Shown piece after piece: positions 48,925 through 60,230 of a stretch of 64,000 nucleotides of DNA (position 1 is the first letter of the stretch; every line of letters starts with the position of its first letter). The stretch covers positions 1-64,000 of the forward strand of contig NZ_AUSW01000032.1 of the NCBI RefSeq assembly GCF_000471625.1, in the 5' to 3' direction. The notes below the pieces were generated by a model, which did not search any database, was not told the origin of the DNA, and worked only from the letters and a program-made list of their open reading frames with translations. The stretch is from Psychrobacter aquaticus CMS 56. GTDB taxonomy: Bacteria; Pseudomonadota; Gammaproteobacteria; Pseudomonadales; Moraxellaceae. Both the position numbers and the translations under genes were made by a program.

Positions 48925-48966
48925 AAAGAGCCAACACGCTATGACAATAGTATGTTGGCTCTTTTA
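48925..48966 (+). terminator. Intrinsic terminator downstream of dsbD
   Basis: AAAAGAGCCAACA pairs with TGTTGGCTCTTTT around a 16-nt loop, with a T run at the end. It lies 187 bp past the dsbD stop codon. Confidence 0.75.
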
Positions 48967-49255
48967 GCTCCACTAAATTATATTTATAGTCTCTATACTA
49001 AGCACTTGCTCTAGCATTACTTCTGTTCATTTTCATTGGTATTATATAGCGATAACGCTAGTATCCTACGCATATTTTCATTACAATAAAGCAACAATGT
49101 TGAAGACGCATTACTCACGGTAATGACTGCTTTTTATGTCTAAATGTCATTGATTTTATTTGAGCTTTTATCCTATTTTAGCAATGGCGTTACTGATCAT
49201 ATTCATTAGCCTACATACTCTGCTGACAATGATGTCAGTCAGACAAAGGACATTT

Positions 49256-50707
49256 ATGCTTTCCCATTTTGCTCTACAGCGTCAGTCTACGCCGCTTATC
49301 GAAGCGCACCAAAAACCTATATTACCTCAAATGAATAAGCATTACTTGACGATCGCCGTTGGGATAGCTTTGACTTGTTTTATGGGACAAGCTCAAGCTG
49401 CCAATAACGCCCAAACTTATAATGAATTGCCTGTACCAGAAGCTGCGTTTGAGTATGAAAACGATGATGCGACACTGGCTGTTAAAGAGCCGTCAGCAAA
49501 CGTTAATACAGCGACGAAAAAGCGCAAAATGGTTAGTGAAAGTTTTGTTGCCGAGCAAGCAAGATTGTTTTTTGAGTGTACGCAAGTACAGACCAGTGCC
49601 GCGCGTTTGGCTTGCTTTGATAAAGTCGCTGAACAAGATGAGATACCAAGTTATACACCACCCAAGCAGTCGGTAGATTTGGCAAAAACATTTAGAACGA
49701 CCATAGAGGGTAACCCTCAAGTGGTTTTTGTAGAAGAGAGCAACACTATTGCCGGTGCTAATAATACCGCAACGGGCTTGGTTGCAAGTCAACCAACAGA
49801 TACTGAACGTTTAGACACGATTGGGCTGAGTCAAAGAGAAGCGCAGGTATTAGAAGATATCGGTGTCACTCAGGCGGATATTGAAAAATATACACCCCTT
49901 AGTTTGGCCTATGATCTTGATAAAAACAGTGAGCGCGGTACTTGGACGGTAAGACCTTATCGCCCGACCTATATATTGCCATTGTTTTATACTTTTGATC
50001 CCAATTTAGATCCCAGTTCACCGTCACAAGAAACGGAGTCTTTTGATTCTAATGACATACGTAATACTGAGCTGAAATTCCAGCTGTCGTTAAAGACCAA
50101 AGTGGCAGAAGATTTGTTTGATACCAGTGCCGATTTGTGGTTTGGTTATACGCAAGAGTCGCATTGGCAGGTGTATAACGAAGATAAATCACGTCCATTC
50201 CGTGCTACCGATTATCAGCCCGAGATATTTTTGACGCAGCCTGTGTCGGCAGACCTACCCTTTGGTGGTCGCTTGCGTATGTTGGGCGCAGGGGCAATTC
50301 ATCATTCTAACGGACAAAGCGATCCATTATCACGTTCATGGAACCGTGCCTATCTGATGGCAGGTGCGGAGTGGGGCAAGCTATCAGTGATACCGCGTCT
50401 GTGGGCTCGAGTCAATAACGAAAGTAGTGACAGTGAGGACAACCCAGATATCGAAGATTATATGGGCTATGGCGACGTCAAATTCTTGTATGACCTGCCA
50501 AATCAAAAAAGCCTGAGCGGCACGTTGCGTTATAATCCCAGTACCAATAAAGGTGCAGCGCAAATTGATTATGTGTATCCTTTGACAGAAAACGTCAATG
50601 GTTATGTGCAGTTGTTCCAAGGTTATGGTGAATCCATCATTGATTATAACCACGAAAACACGTCTATCGGCTTCGGTATTGTATTAAATGACTTTAAGGG
50701 CTTTTAA
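49256..50707 (+). CDS. pldA: Outer membrane phospholipase A
   Basis: Beta-barrel phospholipase that degrades phospholipids mislocated to the outer leaflet. From the ATG at 49256 (483 residues) there is a long n-region, a signal core (TIAVGIALTCFMG) ending AQA, and an N-terminal linker of about 200 residues with ARLACFDKVAEQ. The barrel begins near WTVRPYRPTYILPLFY. The active site is HHSNGQSDPLSRSWNR with H349 and S351, and the protein ends in phenylalanine as outer-membrane proteins do. AAAGGA lies 6 bases before this ATG; 49160 and 49331 are alternatives. Confidence 0.92.
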   Translation: MLSHFALQRQSTPLIEAHQKPILPQMNKHYLTIAVGIALTCFMGQAQAANNAQTYNELPVPEAAFEYENDDATLAVKEPSANVNTATKKRKMVSESFVAEQARLFFECTQVQTSAARLACFDKVAEQDEIPSYTPPKQSVDLAKTFRTTIEGNPQVVFVEESNTIAGANNTATGLVASQPTDTERLDTIGLSQREAQVLEDIGVTQADIEKYTPLSLAYDLDKNSERGTWTVRPYRPTYILPLFYTFDPNLDPSSPSQETESFDSNDIRNTELKFQLSLKTKVAEDLFDTSADLWFGYTQESHWQVYNEDKSRPFRATDYQPEIFLTQPVSADLPFGGRLRMLGAGAIHHSNGQSDPLSRSWNRAYLMAGAEWGKLSVIPRLWARVNNESSDSEDNPDIEDYMGYGDVKFLYDLPNQKSLSGTLRYNPSTNKGAAQIDYVYPLTENVNGYVQLFQGYGESIIDYNHENTSIGFGIVLNDFKGF

Positions 50708-50728
50708 TCCTCTTAACACGTCAAATAT

Positions 50729-51508
50729 ATGATGCGCCGTTTAGCTCCTTATCAAACCGGATTGTGGCTGGCAGAGTATGTCGACATACGCTGCCAGCTG
50801 TGTCGTGTCTGTCGTAGCATGCCTCACTCTCAGATTTTGCCAGCTCACCATTTACGATTCCCCAATATTCGCCAAAAAATCGCTCAATGCCTAAATAGCG
50901 GGCTGCTCTGTGAGTACTGTCACCATAGTATTGCATGGCTGCCAAAAGCCTTTGAGGTCGATATTGCTGCTGGCATGGCGTTGTCTATTCAGGCTGCTAC
51001 CTATTACGACTATCCAATGCGTCAAGCCATTCGCGCGTTTAAACACCATGAAGATATGACCAAGCTGCCATTGTTGCTACATATCTTACGCCAATTACCA
51101 CGCCCTCATGGCTGCCACCCTGATAACAGTGTCATTATCGCCATGCCGACCACCGACCAACGATTGGTCAAACGCGGATTCGATCCTGTCAGTATTTTAG
51201 CCGCACAGCTATCTAAGCATTGGCAGATTCCACTTTGGCATGGCATAAAACGTATTGATAATACCCTCAGTCAGCAAGGACTGACCCGTGCCGAACGGTT
51301 ACGTAATTTAGACAACGCCTTTACTTTGGTCGAAAAACCACCCGTCAAGCGCTTGCTACTATTTGATGACGTTGCAACGACAGGCGCGAGTTTACAAGCA
51401 TTATCGCGCGCTCTATATGAATCTACTGGCTCGCTCACGGCGGATCAACATGTCTCGCATCAATATCTGTTGTCTGCCTATGCATTGGCTCATGGTAGCC
51501 AGTCATAA
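50729..51508 (+). CDS. comF: ComF family phosphoribosyltransferase-like protein
   Basis: ComF-type protein of 259 residues, needed for DNA uptake in naturally competent bacteria. The N-terminus has two zinc-finger-like Cys pairs (CQLC and CEYC), followed by AIRAFKHHEDMTKLP and a type I phosphoribosyltransferase domain with the PRPP motif LLLFDDVATTGASL. The exact activity is unsettled. It starts 21 bp after pldA and lies just upstream of the type IV pilus locus, itself needed for transformation in relatives. Confidence 0.88.
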   Translation: MMRRLAPYQTGLWLAEYVDIRCQLCRVCRSMPHSQILPAHHLRFPNIRQKIAQCLNSGLLCEYCHHSIAWLPKAFEVDIAAGMALSIQAATYYDYPMRQAIRAFKHHEDMTKLPLLLHILRQLPRPHGCHPDNSVIIAMPTTDQRLVKRGFDPVSILAAQLSKHWQIPLWHGIKRIDNTLSQQGLTRAERLRNLDNAFTLVEKPPVKRLLLFDDVATTGASLQALSRALYESTGSLTADQHVSHQYLLSAYALAHGSQS

Positions 51509-51714
51509 TATCTGATTTTGTCGGTTTGCAATTATTATTATATTGCTAACGTGTTACCTTAACGCTATATTGTTAAAATGACATATATTAATTTATTAGC
51601 GCCTACAAAATTGTTTGCCAAATGATAAACAATCAATAGAAATACATGGCTCTAGAGAGTGGGTATTATTTTGATGTAGCTGTTATTTTTGTATAAAAAG
51701 GTTGGTAAATGTAA

Positions 51715-51729
51715 TGGAACAAAAATTGC
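51715..51729 (+). promoter_or_regulatory. Sigma-54-like promoter upstream of the minor pilin operon
   Basis: TGGAAC-N5-TTGC, one mismatch from TGGCAC-N5-TTGC, with the GG and GC doublets at correct spacing. It lies about 118 bp upstream of the fimT-like start codon. Confidence 0.55.
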
Positions 51730-51846
51730 ATAATATTCAAGACATATAGGTAAAAATGCGGCTCAATGATCTGAAAATACAAGATATTTCTTATGATTTT
51801 TAAGTCAATACTAGACAGAAATGGCAGTTATCAATAGGAACCTGAT

Positions 51847-52347
51847 GTGAACGCATCTGTAAATAGTTTACCACGCAAGTTACGCATGACTAGCTCAGGA
51901 TTTACCCTGATAGAGCTGATGGTAACGATTGCTGTACTGGCTATTATTGTCAGCATTGCCGCGCCCAATATCAGTACGCAGCTTGCCAATCAGCGTGTTA
52001 AATCGACTGCTTCTGTAATAGAAAGTGCTCTAAAAGAAGCCAAAGCTGAAAGTATCATCCGTCGACAAAACGTCAGTGTTGTATACGATGCCTCTGCTAC
52101 GCCGAGAAGTATTACCTTGCAAGCCAATGGAAACAACATATCTAGTTATACTGTTAGTACAAGCAGTACGATAAGTATTACACCTACAACAGTAACGACA
52201 GTTGTTTTTCAGCCCAATAAACTGATTGCAGGTGACGACGAAATTTTGTATTCCATATGCGATAGCGGCTCTAGCAATGAAACGCTTGGGCAAGTACGTG
52301 TTAATAAAATCGCTAATATTGATACCACACATTTTGGGGGCTGCTGA
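51847..52347 (+). CDS. GspH/FimT family minor pilin
   Basis: Pseudopilin of 166 residues, first gene of the minor pilin operon. The prepilin site is [20 protein letters not shown] with E5, preceded by an 18-residue basic leader. The C-terminal beta domain is Ser/Thr-rich with two late cysteines (SICDSG and FGGC). It corresponds in position to FimU/FimT of Pseudomonas and Acinetobacter, the first gene of fimU-pilVWXY1-E. The start codon is GTG with TAGGAA upstream. pilV overlaps its stop codon by one base. Confidence 0.88.
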   Translation: MNASVNSLPRKLRMTSSGFTLIELMVTIAVLAIIVSIAAPNISTQLANQRVKSTASVIESALKEAKAESIIRRQNVSVVYDASATPRSITLQANGNNISSYTVSTSSTISITPTTVTTVVFQPNKLIAGDDEILYSICDSGSSNETLGQVRVNKIANIDTTHFGGC

Positions 52348-52937
52348 TGATAACTAAGTCTAGACAGAAGGGTGTGGGATTAATTGAGGTTATGGTCGCG
52401 CTATTGTTATTGACAGTAGCAGTACTTGGCTATACTGCTTTGCAAGGACAGGCTATTAAATCGACAAATGAAGCATATGAACGCACTCAGTCTCTGGTAA
52501 TGATGCGAACAATAGCTGAAAAGATACGCGCCAATCCTTCTGGTATAACGACGTACGAAAACCAGATAAATGCTACTACTCCTAACAGCGCACCAACCAG
52601 TCAATGTGGCTTAAATGGTCAGACAGTAGTAGCTCTATGTACGCCAGCAGAGACTGCAGTAGCTGAAAGCCATCTCTTCAAAGCAGAACTGGCTAACTAT
52701 GATTTTCAGATTCAGATGCACCCTTGCCCAAATACAGGCGGTACAGGTACAGATGCTGCAACCAACATTATGTTCTCTTACTGTCTCATTTCTGCATGGG
52801 GAGAAACTACACCTACCATCGGTACAGATGATGAAACTGACTGTCTTACCGAAAGAGTGATCGGTGAAGACGATAGTGTAGAGGCAGCTGGTGGTAATTA
52901 CCACGTCAAAGCAACTTGTATGATGATGGAGATATAA
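52347..52937 (+). CDS. pilV: Type IV pilus minor pilin PilV
   Basis: Minor pilin of 196 residues. The class III leader is MITKSRQKG|VGLIEVMVALLLL, an atypical G|V cleavage common in PilV, with the TAVLGYTALQGQAIK-type helix. The C-terminal half has a spaced set of cysteines (CGLNG, LCTP, PCPN, YCLIS, DCLTE, TCMM), suggesting several disulfides. It overlaps the fimT-like gene by one base and is followed after one base by pilW. Confidence 0.9.
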   Translation: MITKSRQKGVGLIEVMVALLLLTVAVLGYTALQGQAIKSTNEAYERTQSLVMMRTIAEKIRANPSGITTYENQINATTPNSAPTSQCGLNGQTVVALCTPAETAVAESHLFKAELANYDFQIQMHPCPNTGGTGTDAATNIMFSYCLISAWGETTPTIGTDDETDCLTERVIGEDDSVEAAGGNYHVKATCMMMEI

Positions 52938-52938
52938 T

Positions 52939-54030
52939 GTGAAAACAAGCATTCATAGATCTATCAAGCCCAATACGGTGTGTTTAAGTGATGATTCGCG
53001 CGCCTTTACTATATCGTCTTCCCGTCAAGGTGGCTTTACCTTGGTTGAATTGATGATAGCACTGGTACTAGGCCTGCTGATATCAGCTGCTGCGCTTCAG
53101 ATTTTCTATACCAGTTCCGTCAACAGCCGTAGACAAGAAGCTAGCTCACAGATTCAGGATAATGCAACTTTTGGCTTGTCACAAATGCAAAAGCATATCA
53201 GGCGCGCCAACTATGGTGCTAAGCCAACAGCAACGTTTGATGAGTATTTTATGAATCATAGAACGCCTCAAGGTGGCATTGTCCTGACCGCACCAAATGG
53301 TGTCAGTGCAGTAAGCGGAGCGCCAAAAAACTGGTTAACAGATAATTTATCAGGTTTAGTGTTAAACGGAGCTGCAATTTCATCAGAGTGGCTGTCACAG
53401 AATCAGTCAGCGAAAAGCAAAAGTAATCTGAATGGTATAGCAAACAGTGATCAGCTAACCATTCAGTATCAGGCAGGTTCTACTAATATGTTTGATTGTG
53501 AAGGTGCTGCAATACCAGAAAGTTTTTATGTTATTGAGCGTTATTTTGTTCGAGATGCAGGGTTGGCATGTGCTTCAGCTATTTACAGTTATGATGAAGC
53601 TGTTGCTGGAAGTAGCACGGGCATTGACATAAAAGAATACACAGTTCCTAGCGAAACAAGTCCTACGGCTAATAATCTAACAGGTTCGGGTACGGTCATT
53701 ATTCCTAATGTAGACTACTTCAGAGTAATGTTGGGCATATCGTCCAGTACAGATTTTGCAACTGATCCTGCTGGCGCTCGTATTGCTTACATGCCAATAC
53801 CAGCAAACGCTAATACACTCAATAATCGGCGTATTTTTGGTATGCAGTTTGGCATATTGGCACGCTCAGACAATCCAACTGCAACGGCTCAAGCAAATAG
53901 TACCTTGAGATTTACCATACTCGATAAAAGTAGTCAAAGCTTGAACTCTGCAACAGTAGCTGGACCAAAAAACCTGCGTAATGTATACGAAAGCACTGTA
54001 CTGATTCGCAATGCGAGAGGTGGGTTGTAA
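52939..54030 (+). CDS. pilW: Type IV pilus minor pilin PilW
   Basis: Large minor pilin of 363 residues that takes part in the priming complex at the pilus tip. A long leader of 32 residues precedes the cleavage site QGG|FTLVELMIALVLGLLIS, followed by SRRQEASSQIQDNATFGLSQM, a hallmark of PilW. The C-terminus ends STVLIRNARGGL, as PilW proteins do. The start is GTG one base after the pilV stop; pilX overlaps its stop by one base. Confidence 0.92.
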   Translation: MKTSIHRSIKPNTVCLSDDSRAFTISSSRQGGFTLVELMIALVLGLLISAAALQIFYTSSVNSRRQEASSQIQDNATFGLSQMQKHIRRANYGAKPTATFDEYFMNHRTPQGGIVLTAPNGVSAVSGAPKNWLTDNLSGLVLNGAAISSEWLSQNQSAKSKSNLNGIANSDQLTIQYQAGSTNMFDCEGAAIPESFYVIERYFVRDAGLACASAIYSYDEAVAGSSTGIDIKEYTVPSETSPTANNLTGSGTVIIPNVDYFRVMLGISSSTDFATDPAGARIAYMPIPANANTLNNRRIFGMQFGILARSDNPTATAQANSTLRFTILDKSSQSLNSATVAGPKNLRNVYESTVLIRNARGGL

Positions 54031-54845
54031 TGAAAAAACAGATCAAAACAGAGCGACAGACAATAAGTATAACTACTATGAATAGTGAGTCTGGTGCGGT
54101 ACTCGTCGTAGTACTATTAGTATTGATATTAATATTGATTGTAGGGGCGGTAGCAGTTCGACAAAGTACCACTGACCTTAAAGTAGCGACAGCAGGTCAA
54201 GTCAATCAGCTTTTGTTTCAAGCAAATGATGCGGCATTCATGAAAGTAGAAAAAGAAGATCGTATTCTAAACGGTAGCCAAGAGAGTGTCGATACTCTCA
54301 AGATGTACATGTCAAAAATAGAACGATCTGGACACGAAGTGAGTTTATGCGTGCGACCACGTAGCACCCGATTATTCAGTATTCTTGAAATCAGTGAGCG
54401 CAACGAAAATGGTGGTTTGATGACAAACAGAAATAATGGATATTGTAACCCTAGCGATAGTAATGATTATGTAAGCGAAGGTAGAGTTATCACACAGTTG
54501 TCATTTGTCAGACCTGATGACTCAAGTTCAGAGGGTGCATTTGTAAGAGAGGTAGTAAGTACCTACTCAGGTGATTTTGCAAAACCAGAAACAGGCGGCA
54601 ACGCTACTATTGGTTGTACTAAGTTTCAAGGTTACGCAACATCGGTCATACCTGCTTTTTCTGATGTGCCACTGGGTGATGCAAGTAGTACAGGGACAGC
54701 AACAATTGCAGGTTGTTTTAAACAACCACGTACAGGAGCAGCGACCGTCGATACCTGCCTTGCCGCATTAGGCGTACCTTTTCAGACGCATCAACAGCAG
54801 TATGTAGACCAGCCTAAGGGTGCGGAGTGTGTCTCTGGCAGTTGA
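54030..54845 (+). CDS. pilX: Type IV pilus minor pilin PilX
   Basis: PilX-type protein of 271 residues. The N-terminal helix ESGAVLVVVLLVLILILIVG follows a 22-residue leader and lacks the usual glutamate +5, typical of PilX. The motif QVNQLLFQANDAAFMKVE matches the conserved family block (QAxxxAxxAxxxAxE-like). It overlaps pilW by one base. A 100-bp gap with no terminator separates it from pilY1. Confidence 0.87.
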   Translation: MKKQIKTERQTISITTMNSESGAVLVVVLLVLILILIVGAVAVRQSTTDLKVATAGQVNQLLFQANDAAFMKVEKEDRILNGSQESVDTLKMYMSKIERSGHEVSLCVRPRSTRLFSILEISERNENGGLMTNRNNGYCNPSDSNDYVSEGRVITQLSFVRPDDSSSEGAFVREVVSTYSGDFAKPETGGNATIGCTKFQGYATSVIPAFSDVPLGDASSTGTATIAGCFKQPRTGAATVDTCLAALGVPFQTHQQQYVDQPKGAECVSGS

Positions 54846-54945
54846 TCAAGTTGCATAGCATGTATATGAGCAAGATTTTTTAGAAAATAGACTTACCTGA
54901 AAACGGCCAGATCTATTCTATAATCAAATAATATGGGTGGTTATT

Positions 54946-57900
54946 ATGAAAAACGCACGTAAATCCAGACACGACACCTCTCACCCTATTGTGAAAGAAT
55001 GGGCATTGACATTGCTATCAGCTACAGTCATAACATGTATGACGAGCGCTGCCAGTCATGCAAGCGATTTAGAAATATATCAAGCGCCAACGCAAGGCAG
55101 TGTTGTTGTCACTATGATGCTTGACAATTCAGGTAGTATGAATGAGAGAAGCATAGGTGCTGACTATAGCGACAGATTTAGTGTCAATTTTGCTAATAAT
55201 GGCCGATATTACTGTAATGTTAATGGTATCTATCTTACCAATGCAGTCCAAACAGAAACCAAAACGCAGATTGTCCATGACAATAACGGACTGCCAACCA
55301 CTACCAGCAAAAGTTATTCAGTTAACTACTGTCAATCGGGCACGACAAAATATTATGACCGGATATCACGCTTGAAGATGGCATTAATGCCTATGTTTGC
55401 TAACCCCAAAAGTGACCAAGGGTTCGGGTCTGATGCTGATATTAGTAAATATAAAATTGGTTTGGGTAGCTTTTTCTTCCGCTCATCAGATGAGGGCGGC
55501 GGTAAGATAGATTCACCTGCGGTAGCTCTCACGCTAGATAATCGACAGGTGTTTTTAGACAAAATCATTGCTTTAAGACCAGAAACCAATACGCCACTAG
55601 CCAATGCCTACGCAGAGGCTGGTGCGTATATGCTTGGGACAAAAACGTATACACAAAGATTTGAAGAGGCCAACTATCTAGTAGGCTACTCTTTTAGCGT
55701 AAGAAGAGGCCGCAATACAAAGTACTACCTATACAAATGTGAAGAGTATCAGTCAACTAAGACAAATTATAATGGTTATGAATACTATGATTGTAGAAGT
55801 GACAGTGATTACGATCGACTCCAAAATAATAGTAATAATTTAGAGACTAGCCGACTGGGTGGTTTCGACCAACAGTACGATATAAATGGTAGAACCTATT
55901 ATTTTCAAAAACGTAACAGCCAAATACAAAATGATAAGTGGAGTGGCTTTTCGCTTTCTGTGGACAGCAGCAAAAAACTTCCAGACAAGACCAGATATGA
56001 GTCACCAATAAGCAGCACCACAGCACAGTGTGATGCGCACGGTATTTTTATGTTGACTGATGGTGAGCCAAACAACTCATTTACAGAGCAAAGCACCTTA
56101 GGTCTGATGAACAATAGCCTCTCAGGTGGGTCGGTGTCTATGGGCTCATCTTGTAACTCCAATCTATTGTCTGCTGGATCAGTGTTTGCCTCAAGCGCAG
56201 GAAACAGACCTGCGTGGGAGTGTATTGGTGAATACTCTCAATCACTGATTAACGTAGGTAATCCTAAGAAAATACCAATCCGAACGGCAGTTGTTGGTTT
56301 TGGTAGTGTATACAAAACCATTGAAAATGCGGATAAAATCACTAAGATCTATGAGGGTAAACCCATAAGCGTCTATAACTGTGATGCCACTGGTGTCAGT
56401 AAAGATGCGAGCAACCTATGTAAGCTTGGTGAAAAAGCATACGGCTATGGTGATGGTGGCTCTTTCTTCACCAGCGACTCAGTAGGGGTCTCAAATAGCC
56501 TTAAAACCTTTGTAAGGGGTTTAGGCAATAATGTCATTGAACCCATATCAACAGGGACTATGTCAGTACCACTAGATAGTCTCGGCGGGCTTAAGTCGCG
56601 TGGATTTGCCTATCTGCCAATACTTGAACCAGTACCAAAATCACCATTATTATGGAATGGCAACCTTAAAAAATACAAAGTAAAAGATGCAACGCTGGTT
56701 GGGGCAGATAACAATCCTGTTTTTACTAGTGAAGAGGGAGAGTTCGCCAAAAATACCCATGACTTGTGGAATACTCTCTCAGGTGCTCTAAGACCAGATC
56801 AAGCCAAGCCACAGGTGGGCGGTGCTTATCAGAAAGTGTTTGAAAATGCGATTCCGCCTGCTATAGGTAACCGTAATCTATTTGTTGATAGTGGAGGTGC
56901 GCTTGTCAATCTAACAGTTAGTGCAGACAAAAAGCCTAACAACTTTGGTAAACCCAATACCACACCAAACCCGCTACCAAACTATACCAATGATCAAAAA
57001 ATTACCCTCCTAAACTTTATGGGTTATGGCGTACCGGCAAATACCACTGTAGAAGATGGTAAAGATCTTGCAACTACTCAAAACAAATCCCTAAAAAATA
57101 TCGGCGGGGTTTTACACTCTGTACCGCAACTGATTACTCAGAAAGTAAATGTTGATGCATCAGGTAAGTTTAATTTAAGTAGTCGTAAAGATTATGTCCT
57201 CTATGGTTCGATGGACGGTGCGCTACATATGTTAGACGATAGTACGGGTGAAGAAACATTTACCTTTATTCCAAAACAGATACTAGATCTGCAGCCTGCT
57301 GCCATAACGGGTAATGGTACTGCTAAAGATGGCAGTTATCCTTATGGAGTGGATGCACCTTGGCTGACCTATGCCTCTTACACAGTAAAATCGACTACTG
57401 AAGGATCGGGTGCAACTGCGCAGACCACAAACAGCTACGAAGCTGCCCAGAGCTTTGCCTTGGGTGGTCTGCGCATGGGTGGGTCAATGTATTATGCCCT
57501 TGATGTCTCAAACCCTAAAGCACCTAAAATGATCTATAGCGTGGGCTCAAACTACGCCAATCGCTTAAAAGGACTCACTACAGATGTCAGTGGCGTCAAA
57601 AATGGTAATAGCGCTATTACTAGTGCTGCAACAGCCACTGCTGACCAAAAAGCCTATGCCCGTATGGGACAGACGTGGGGTAAGCCCACGCTTGGTTATG
57701 TCAAAAGTGGTGGTAAAAAAGTTATGGTGAGCTTTTTACCTGGTGGTTATGATGCCTGTTATGAAGATCCAAAGTTTAAACTGGCAACAACGGTTAACAC
57801 AAGTGTCGCTTGTAGTAAAACTGCGGCACAAGGCAACGCCATGTATATGGTGCAAGTAGGTGAAGTCGAAACAGATGCGACAAGTAAAGAAGAAACAGTA

Positions 57901-59058
57901 AAAACATCTGCGGACAATGGCAAACTTTTATGGTGGGCAAGTAATGATGGTACAAGCACTACCTCTCGCTCACCATCATTACAGTATTCTAAGGCAGCTG
58001 ATCTAAAACATAGTGTGGTAACTCAAGTCAGGGCTTTGGATCGTAATTACGACGGTTTAATTGATCATATCTACTTTGCTGACTTGGGTGGTCAGGTATG
58101 GCGAGCTGATATTAACAACAACGAAGATACGGCTAACTTTAAAGTAGATCGTGTAGTAAAAATACTCGATGTCAGCGATCAGGTCACAGGTGATGATGCT
58201 CCGCCTCGCATTTATGAGCGCCCATTGATTACCTTCCATAATGGGACGCATACTTATAGAGATGATGATAATAAGACAGGCCAATACTCAGGTGTACAAG
58301 CGATCGTGACAGTGGGTACAGGAGACCGTAGTAACCCTGTCACGGCTACAAGAAATAAGCCCAATGCCTTGTATAGTGTCTTAGACAAAGATGTCAGCCG
58401 TAATGAATTGTTTCATTATGGTACAGACACTGCACCAACGCTTAACTTACGTACACCAATTACCAAGGTTGCAGGTGGTAGTGCAAGAAATGACAATCTA
58501 CAACAGCTCACCTTTACAAACGCAGATCTGGGTACAAGTGGTATCAGAACCCGTATGCAGAACAATACCATTCAAGGCTGGTATATGCCTTTAACTCATT
58601 GGTTGGATCAAGATGCAGTAACGGGCGGCAAATATAAGCTAAAAATGTTCAATGAACCAGATGCGATCGCTGGTGTGTTGATATCTTCTTCTTTTAACCC
58701 AGATGAAGGTCAAGATCCCAATGCCTGTAGTGCAGGTGTAATCGGAGAAACACAACGAGAGCGTACGTGTTTGCCTTACGGTGTTTGCTTAGACAGCACA
58801 AAATCCGAAATACTTACACCTCGCTCATCGTATAGTGCTGGTTTGGGTATCGTCGATAATATCGTTAGTCAATACAATGACACCCCTACTTTCACATCAC
58901 TGAAAAACTATTGTGAGGGCGATGACTGCAAACCAGAAGTCATCTGTACAGGAGATGACTGTAGTGATGTTAATCAGTGCGTAGGCCCTGACTGTGGTCC
59001 TGATGCTGGTATCAATGTCGATCAGCGGATTAACCCATTGAGCTGGATGGAAAACTAA
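54946..59058 (+). CDS. pilY1: Type IV pilus tip adhesin PilY1
   Basis: Secreted tip protein of 1370 residues controlling pilus extension and adhesion. After a signal peptide ([10 protein letters not shown]) comes a von Willebrand A-like domain with the metal site DNSGS (D60, S62, S64). The C-terminal beta-propeller begins about residue 700 and contains a calcium loop DRNYDGLID at 1032-1040 followed by [15 protein letters not shown]. The extreme C-terminus has three Cys-x4-Cys pairs (1323-1350: CEGDDC, CTGDDC, CVGPDC). The ATG follows GGGTGG; an in-frame GTG is at 54937. The next pilin gene starts one base after the stop. Confidence 0.94.
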   Translation: MKNARKSRHDTSHPIVKEWALTLLSATVITCMTSAASHASDLEIYQAPTQGSVVVTMMLDNSGSMNERSIGADYSDRFSVNFANNGRYYCNVNGIYLTNAVQTETKTQIVHDNNGLPTTTSKSYSVNYCQSGTTKYYDRISRLKMALMPMFANPKSDQGFGSDADISKYKIGLGSFFFRSSDEGGGKIDSPAVALTLDNRQVFLDKIIALRPETNTPLANAYAEAGAYMLGTKTYTQRFEEANYLVGYSFSVRRGRNTKYYLYKCEEYQSTKTNYNGYEYYDCRSDSDYDRLQNNSNNLETSRLGGFDQQYDINGRTYYFQKRNSQIQNDKWSGFSLSVDSSKKLPDKTRYESPISSTTAQCDAHGIFMLTDGEPNNSFTEQSTLGLMNNSLSGGSVSMGSSCNSNLLSAGSVFASSAGNRPAWECIGEYSQSLINVGNPKKIPIRTAVVGFGSVYKTIENADKITKIYEGKPISVYNCDATGVSKDASNLCKLGEKAYGYGDGGSFFTSDSVGVSNSLKTFVRGLGNNVIEPISTGTMSVPLDSLGGLKSRGFAYLPILEPVPKSPLLWNGNLKKYKVKDATLVGADNNPVFTSEEGEFAKNTHDLWNTLSGALRPDQAKPQVGGAYQKVFENAIPPAIGNRNLFVDSGGALVNLTVSADKKPNNFGKPNTTPNPLPNYTNDQKITLLNFMGYGVPANTTVEDGKDLATTQNKSLKNIGGVLHSVPQLITQKVNVDASGKFNLSSRKDYVLYGSMDGALHMLDDSTGEETFTFIPKQILDLQPAAITGNGTAKDGSYPYGVDAPWLTYASYTVKSTTEGSGATAQTTNSYEAAQSFALGGLRMGGSMYYALDVSNPKAPKMIYSVGSNYANRLKGLTTDVSGVKNGNSAITSAATATADQKAYARMGQTWGKPTLGYVKSGGKKVMVSFLPGGYDACYEDPKFKLATTVNTSVACSKTAAQGNAMYMVQVGEVETDATSKEETVKTSADNGKLLWWASNDGTSTTSRSPSLQYSKAADLKHSVVTQVRALDRNYDGLIDHIYFADLGGQVWRADINNNEDTANFKVDRVVKILDVSDQVTGDDAPPRIYERPLITFHNGTHTYRDDDNKTGQYSGVQAIVTVGTGDRSNPVTATRNKPNALYSVLDKDVSRNELFHYGTDTAPTLNLRTPITKVAGGSARNDNLQQLTFTNADLGTSGIRTRMQNNTIQGWYMPLTHWLDQDAVTGGKYKLKMFNEPDAIAGVLISSSFNPDEGQDPNACSAGVIGETQRERTCLPYGVCLDSTKSEILTPRSSYSAGLGIVDNIVSQYNDTPTFTSLKNYCEGDDCKPEVICTGDDCSDVNQCVGPDCGPDAGINVDQRINPLSWMEN

Positions 59059-59059
59059 G

Positions 59060-59566
59060 ATGCTACCTACAAACAGCAGCCGTCATGCTATGCAGTCAGG
59101 TTTTACACTGATAGAGCTGATGATCGTTGTAATGATAATCGGTATCCTAGCTGCTATTGCGGTACCGAGTTATCGCGCCTACGTCATTCGCAATGCTGAA
59201 GCAGACGTACAGCGAAAAATGCTGTCATTATCAGTTGAGCTTGAACAATGGCGTGCCAAAGCCCTGACTTATAAGGGTTTTGAACCTCAATCAGATGCTA
59301 TCGCAGACAATACAGGGGCGATCAATCAGCCTACTACCAATCCACGCTATATTATCAGGCTCGGACATATTACAGGTAACACGCCGACATTTAATACACT
59401 ACATGAAGGAAGTGGGCGTGCTACCAACTGGGTAATGATGGCAACACCCGTTGATCTCACAGGTGCGGATAGCTTTAAGATTACTAGCCGAGGTCTGCGC
59501 TGTGCGAATAATGTGAGCTTTACTATTACCGCCGCCAATTGCGGGGCAGGGGGAGAGACGTGGTGA
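59060..59566 (+). CDS. PilE-like minor pilin
   Basis: Type IV pilin of 168 residues with cleavage site [33 protein letters not shown]5 present (quoted in part). The C-terminal domain has a single disulfide candidate (LRCANN and ANCGAG). It starts one base after pilY1 and overlaps the next pilin by four bases, so it belongs to the minor pilin operon. It is related to PilE, which joins the tip complex. Confidence 0.88.
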   Translation: MLPTNSSRHAMQSGFTLIELMIVVMIIGILAAIAVPSYRAYVIRNAEADVQRKMLSLSVELEQWRAKALTYKGFEPQSDAIADNTGAINQPTTNPRYIIRLGHITGNTPTFNTLHEGSGRATNWVMMATPVDLTGADSFKITSRGLRCANNVSFTITAANCGAGGETW

Positions 59567-60027
59567 CAGTATCGTTGAAAAGAGAATCGGGCTTTACACT
59601 GATAGAAATTATGATCGCAGTTGCTATCATAGGTGTCCTAGCAGCGGTGGCCTATCCCAGTTATCAGAGTTATGTCATAAAGACAAAGCGAGCTGACATG
59701 ATGGCAGAGATGCAACAGATTGCTGGGCGGATAGAGTCCAATAAAATCAATTACAAACGCTACGATAATATACCGCTGTCTGCTATATTCTCAGGTGCAG
59801 TGGCAACTGATGGTAGTGCCTCATTCCCAGCAACAGGTTCAGCATTGTACACAGTTGCAGCTACTCCAAGAAATGCAGCGAATACACAGTTAGCTGGTAG
59901 AAACTGGACGATTACCGCGACTCCAGTAGTAGGCAGTCAAATGTCAACAGATGGCACACTTACGTTGTCCAGTACTGGACAAAAATGCCGAGGTATTACA
60001 TGTGGTGTGGATGATGAATGGCAATAA
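59563..60027 (+). CDS. pilE: Type IV minor pilin PilE
   Basis: Pilin of 154 residues with site [29 protein letters not shown] and E5. The following [23 protein letters not shown] is typical of PilE (both quoted in part), with a C-terminal Cys pair in [14 protein letters not shown]. The GTG start at 59563 overlaps the previous stop in a GTGA, with a GGGGGAG ribosome site 7-14 bases upstream. It is the last gene of the minor pilin operon. Confidence 0.9.
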   Translation: MTVSLKRESGFTLIEIMIAVAIIGVLAAVAYPSYQSYVIKTKRADMMAEMQQIAGRIESNKINYKRYDNIPLSAIFSGAVATDGSASFPATGSALYTVAATPRNAANTQLAGRNWTITATPVVGSQMSTDGTLTLSSTGQKCRGITCGVDDEWQ

Positions 60028-60048
60028 GTGTTGAGTATTCAAATTATC

Positions 60049-60176
60049 TGACAAAAATTGTCATAGTCAGTTACCTTTTGTTGTTAAATGAAAACATAGT
60101 TGACAATTTTTAGTAGCTTGAGCGTAACATTGGCTATCATTAATGATAAAAAAAGCATTAATTGATTTTAATGACA
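60049..60176 (+). promoter_or_regulatory. TGACA/TGTCA boxes upstream of the pilin gene
   Basis: TGACA at 60049-60053 and TGTCA at 60059-60063 form an inverted repeat. Further TGACA boxes lie at 60101-60105 and 60172-60176. They precede the -24/-12 element by 55-180 bp, where PilR-type activators bind in Pseudomonas. Confidence 0.4.
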
Positions 60177-60230
60177 ATTTATAGTGCTTATCGAACGAAT
60201 CTTGATCAAAACGATGCTAATTTTAATATT

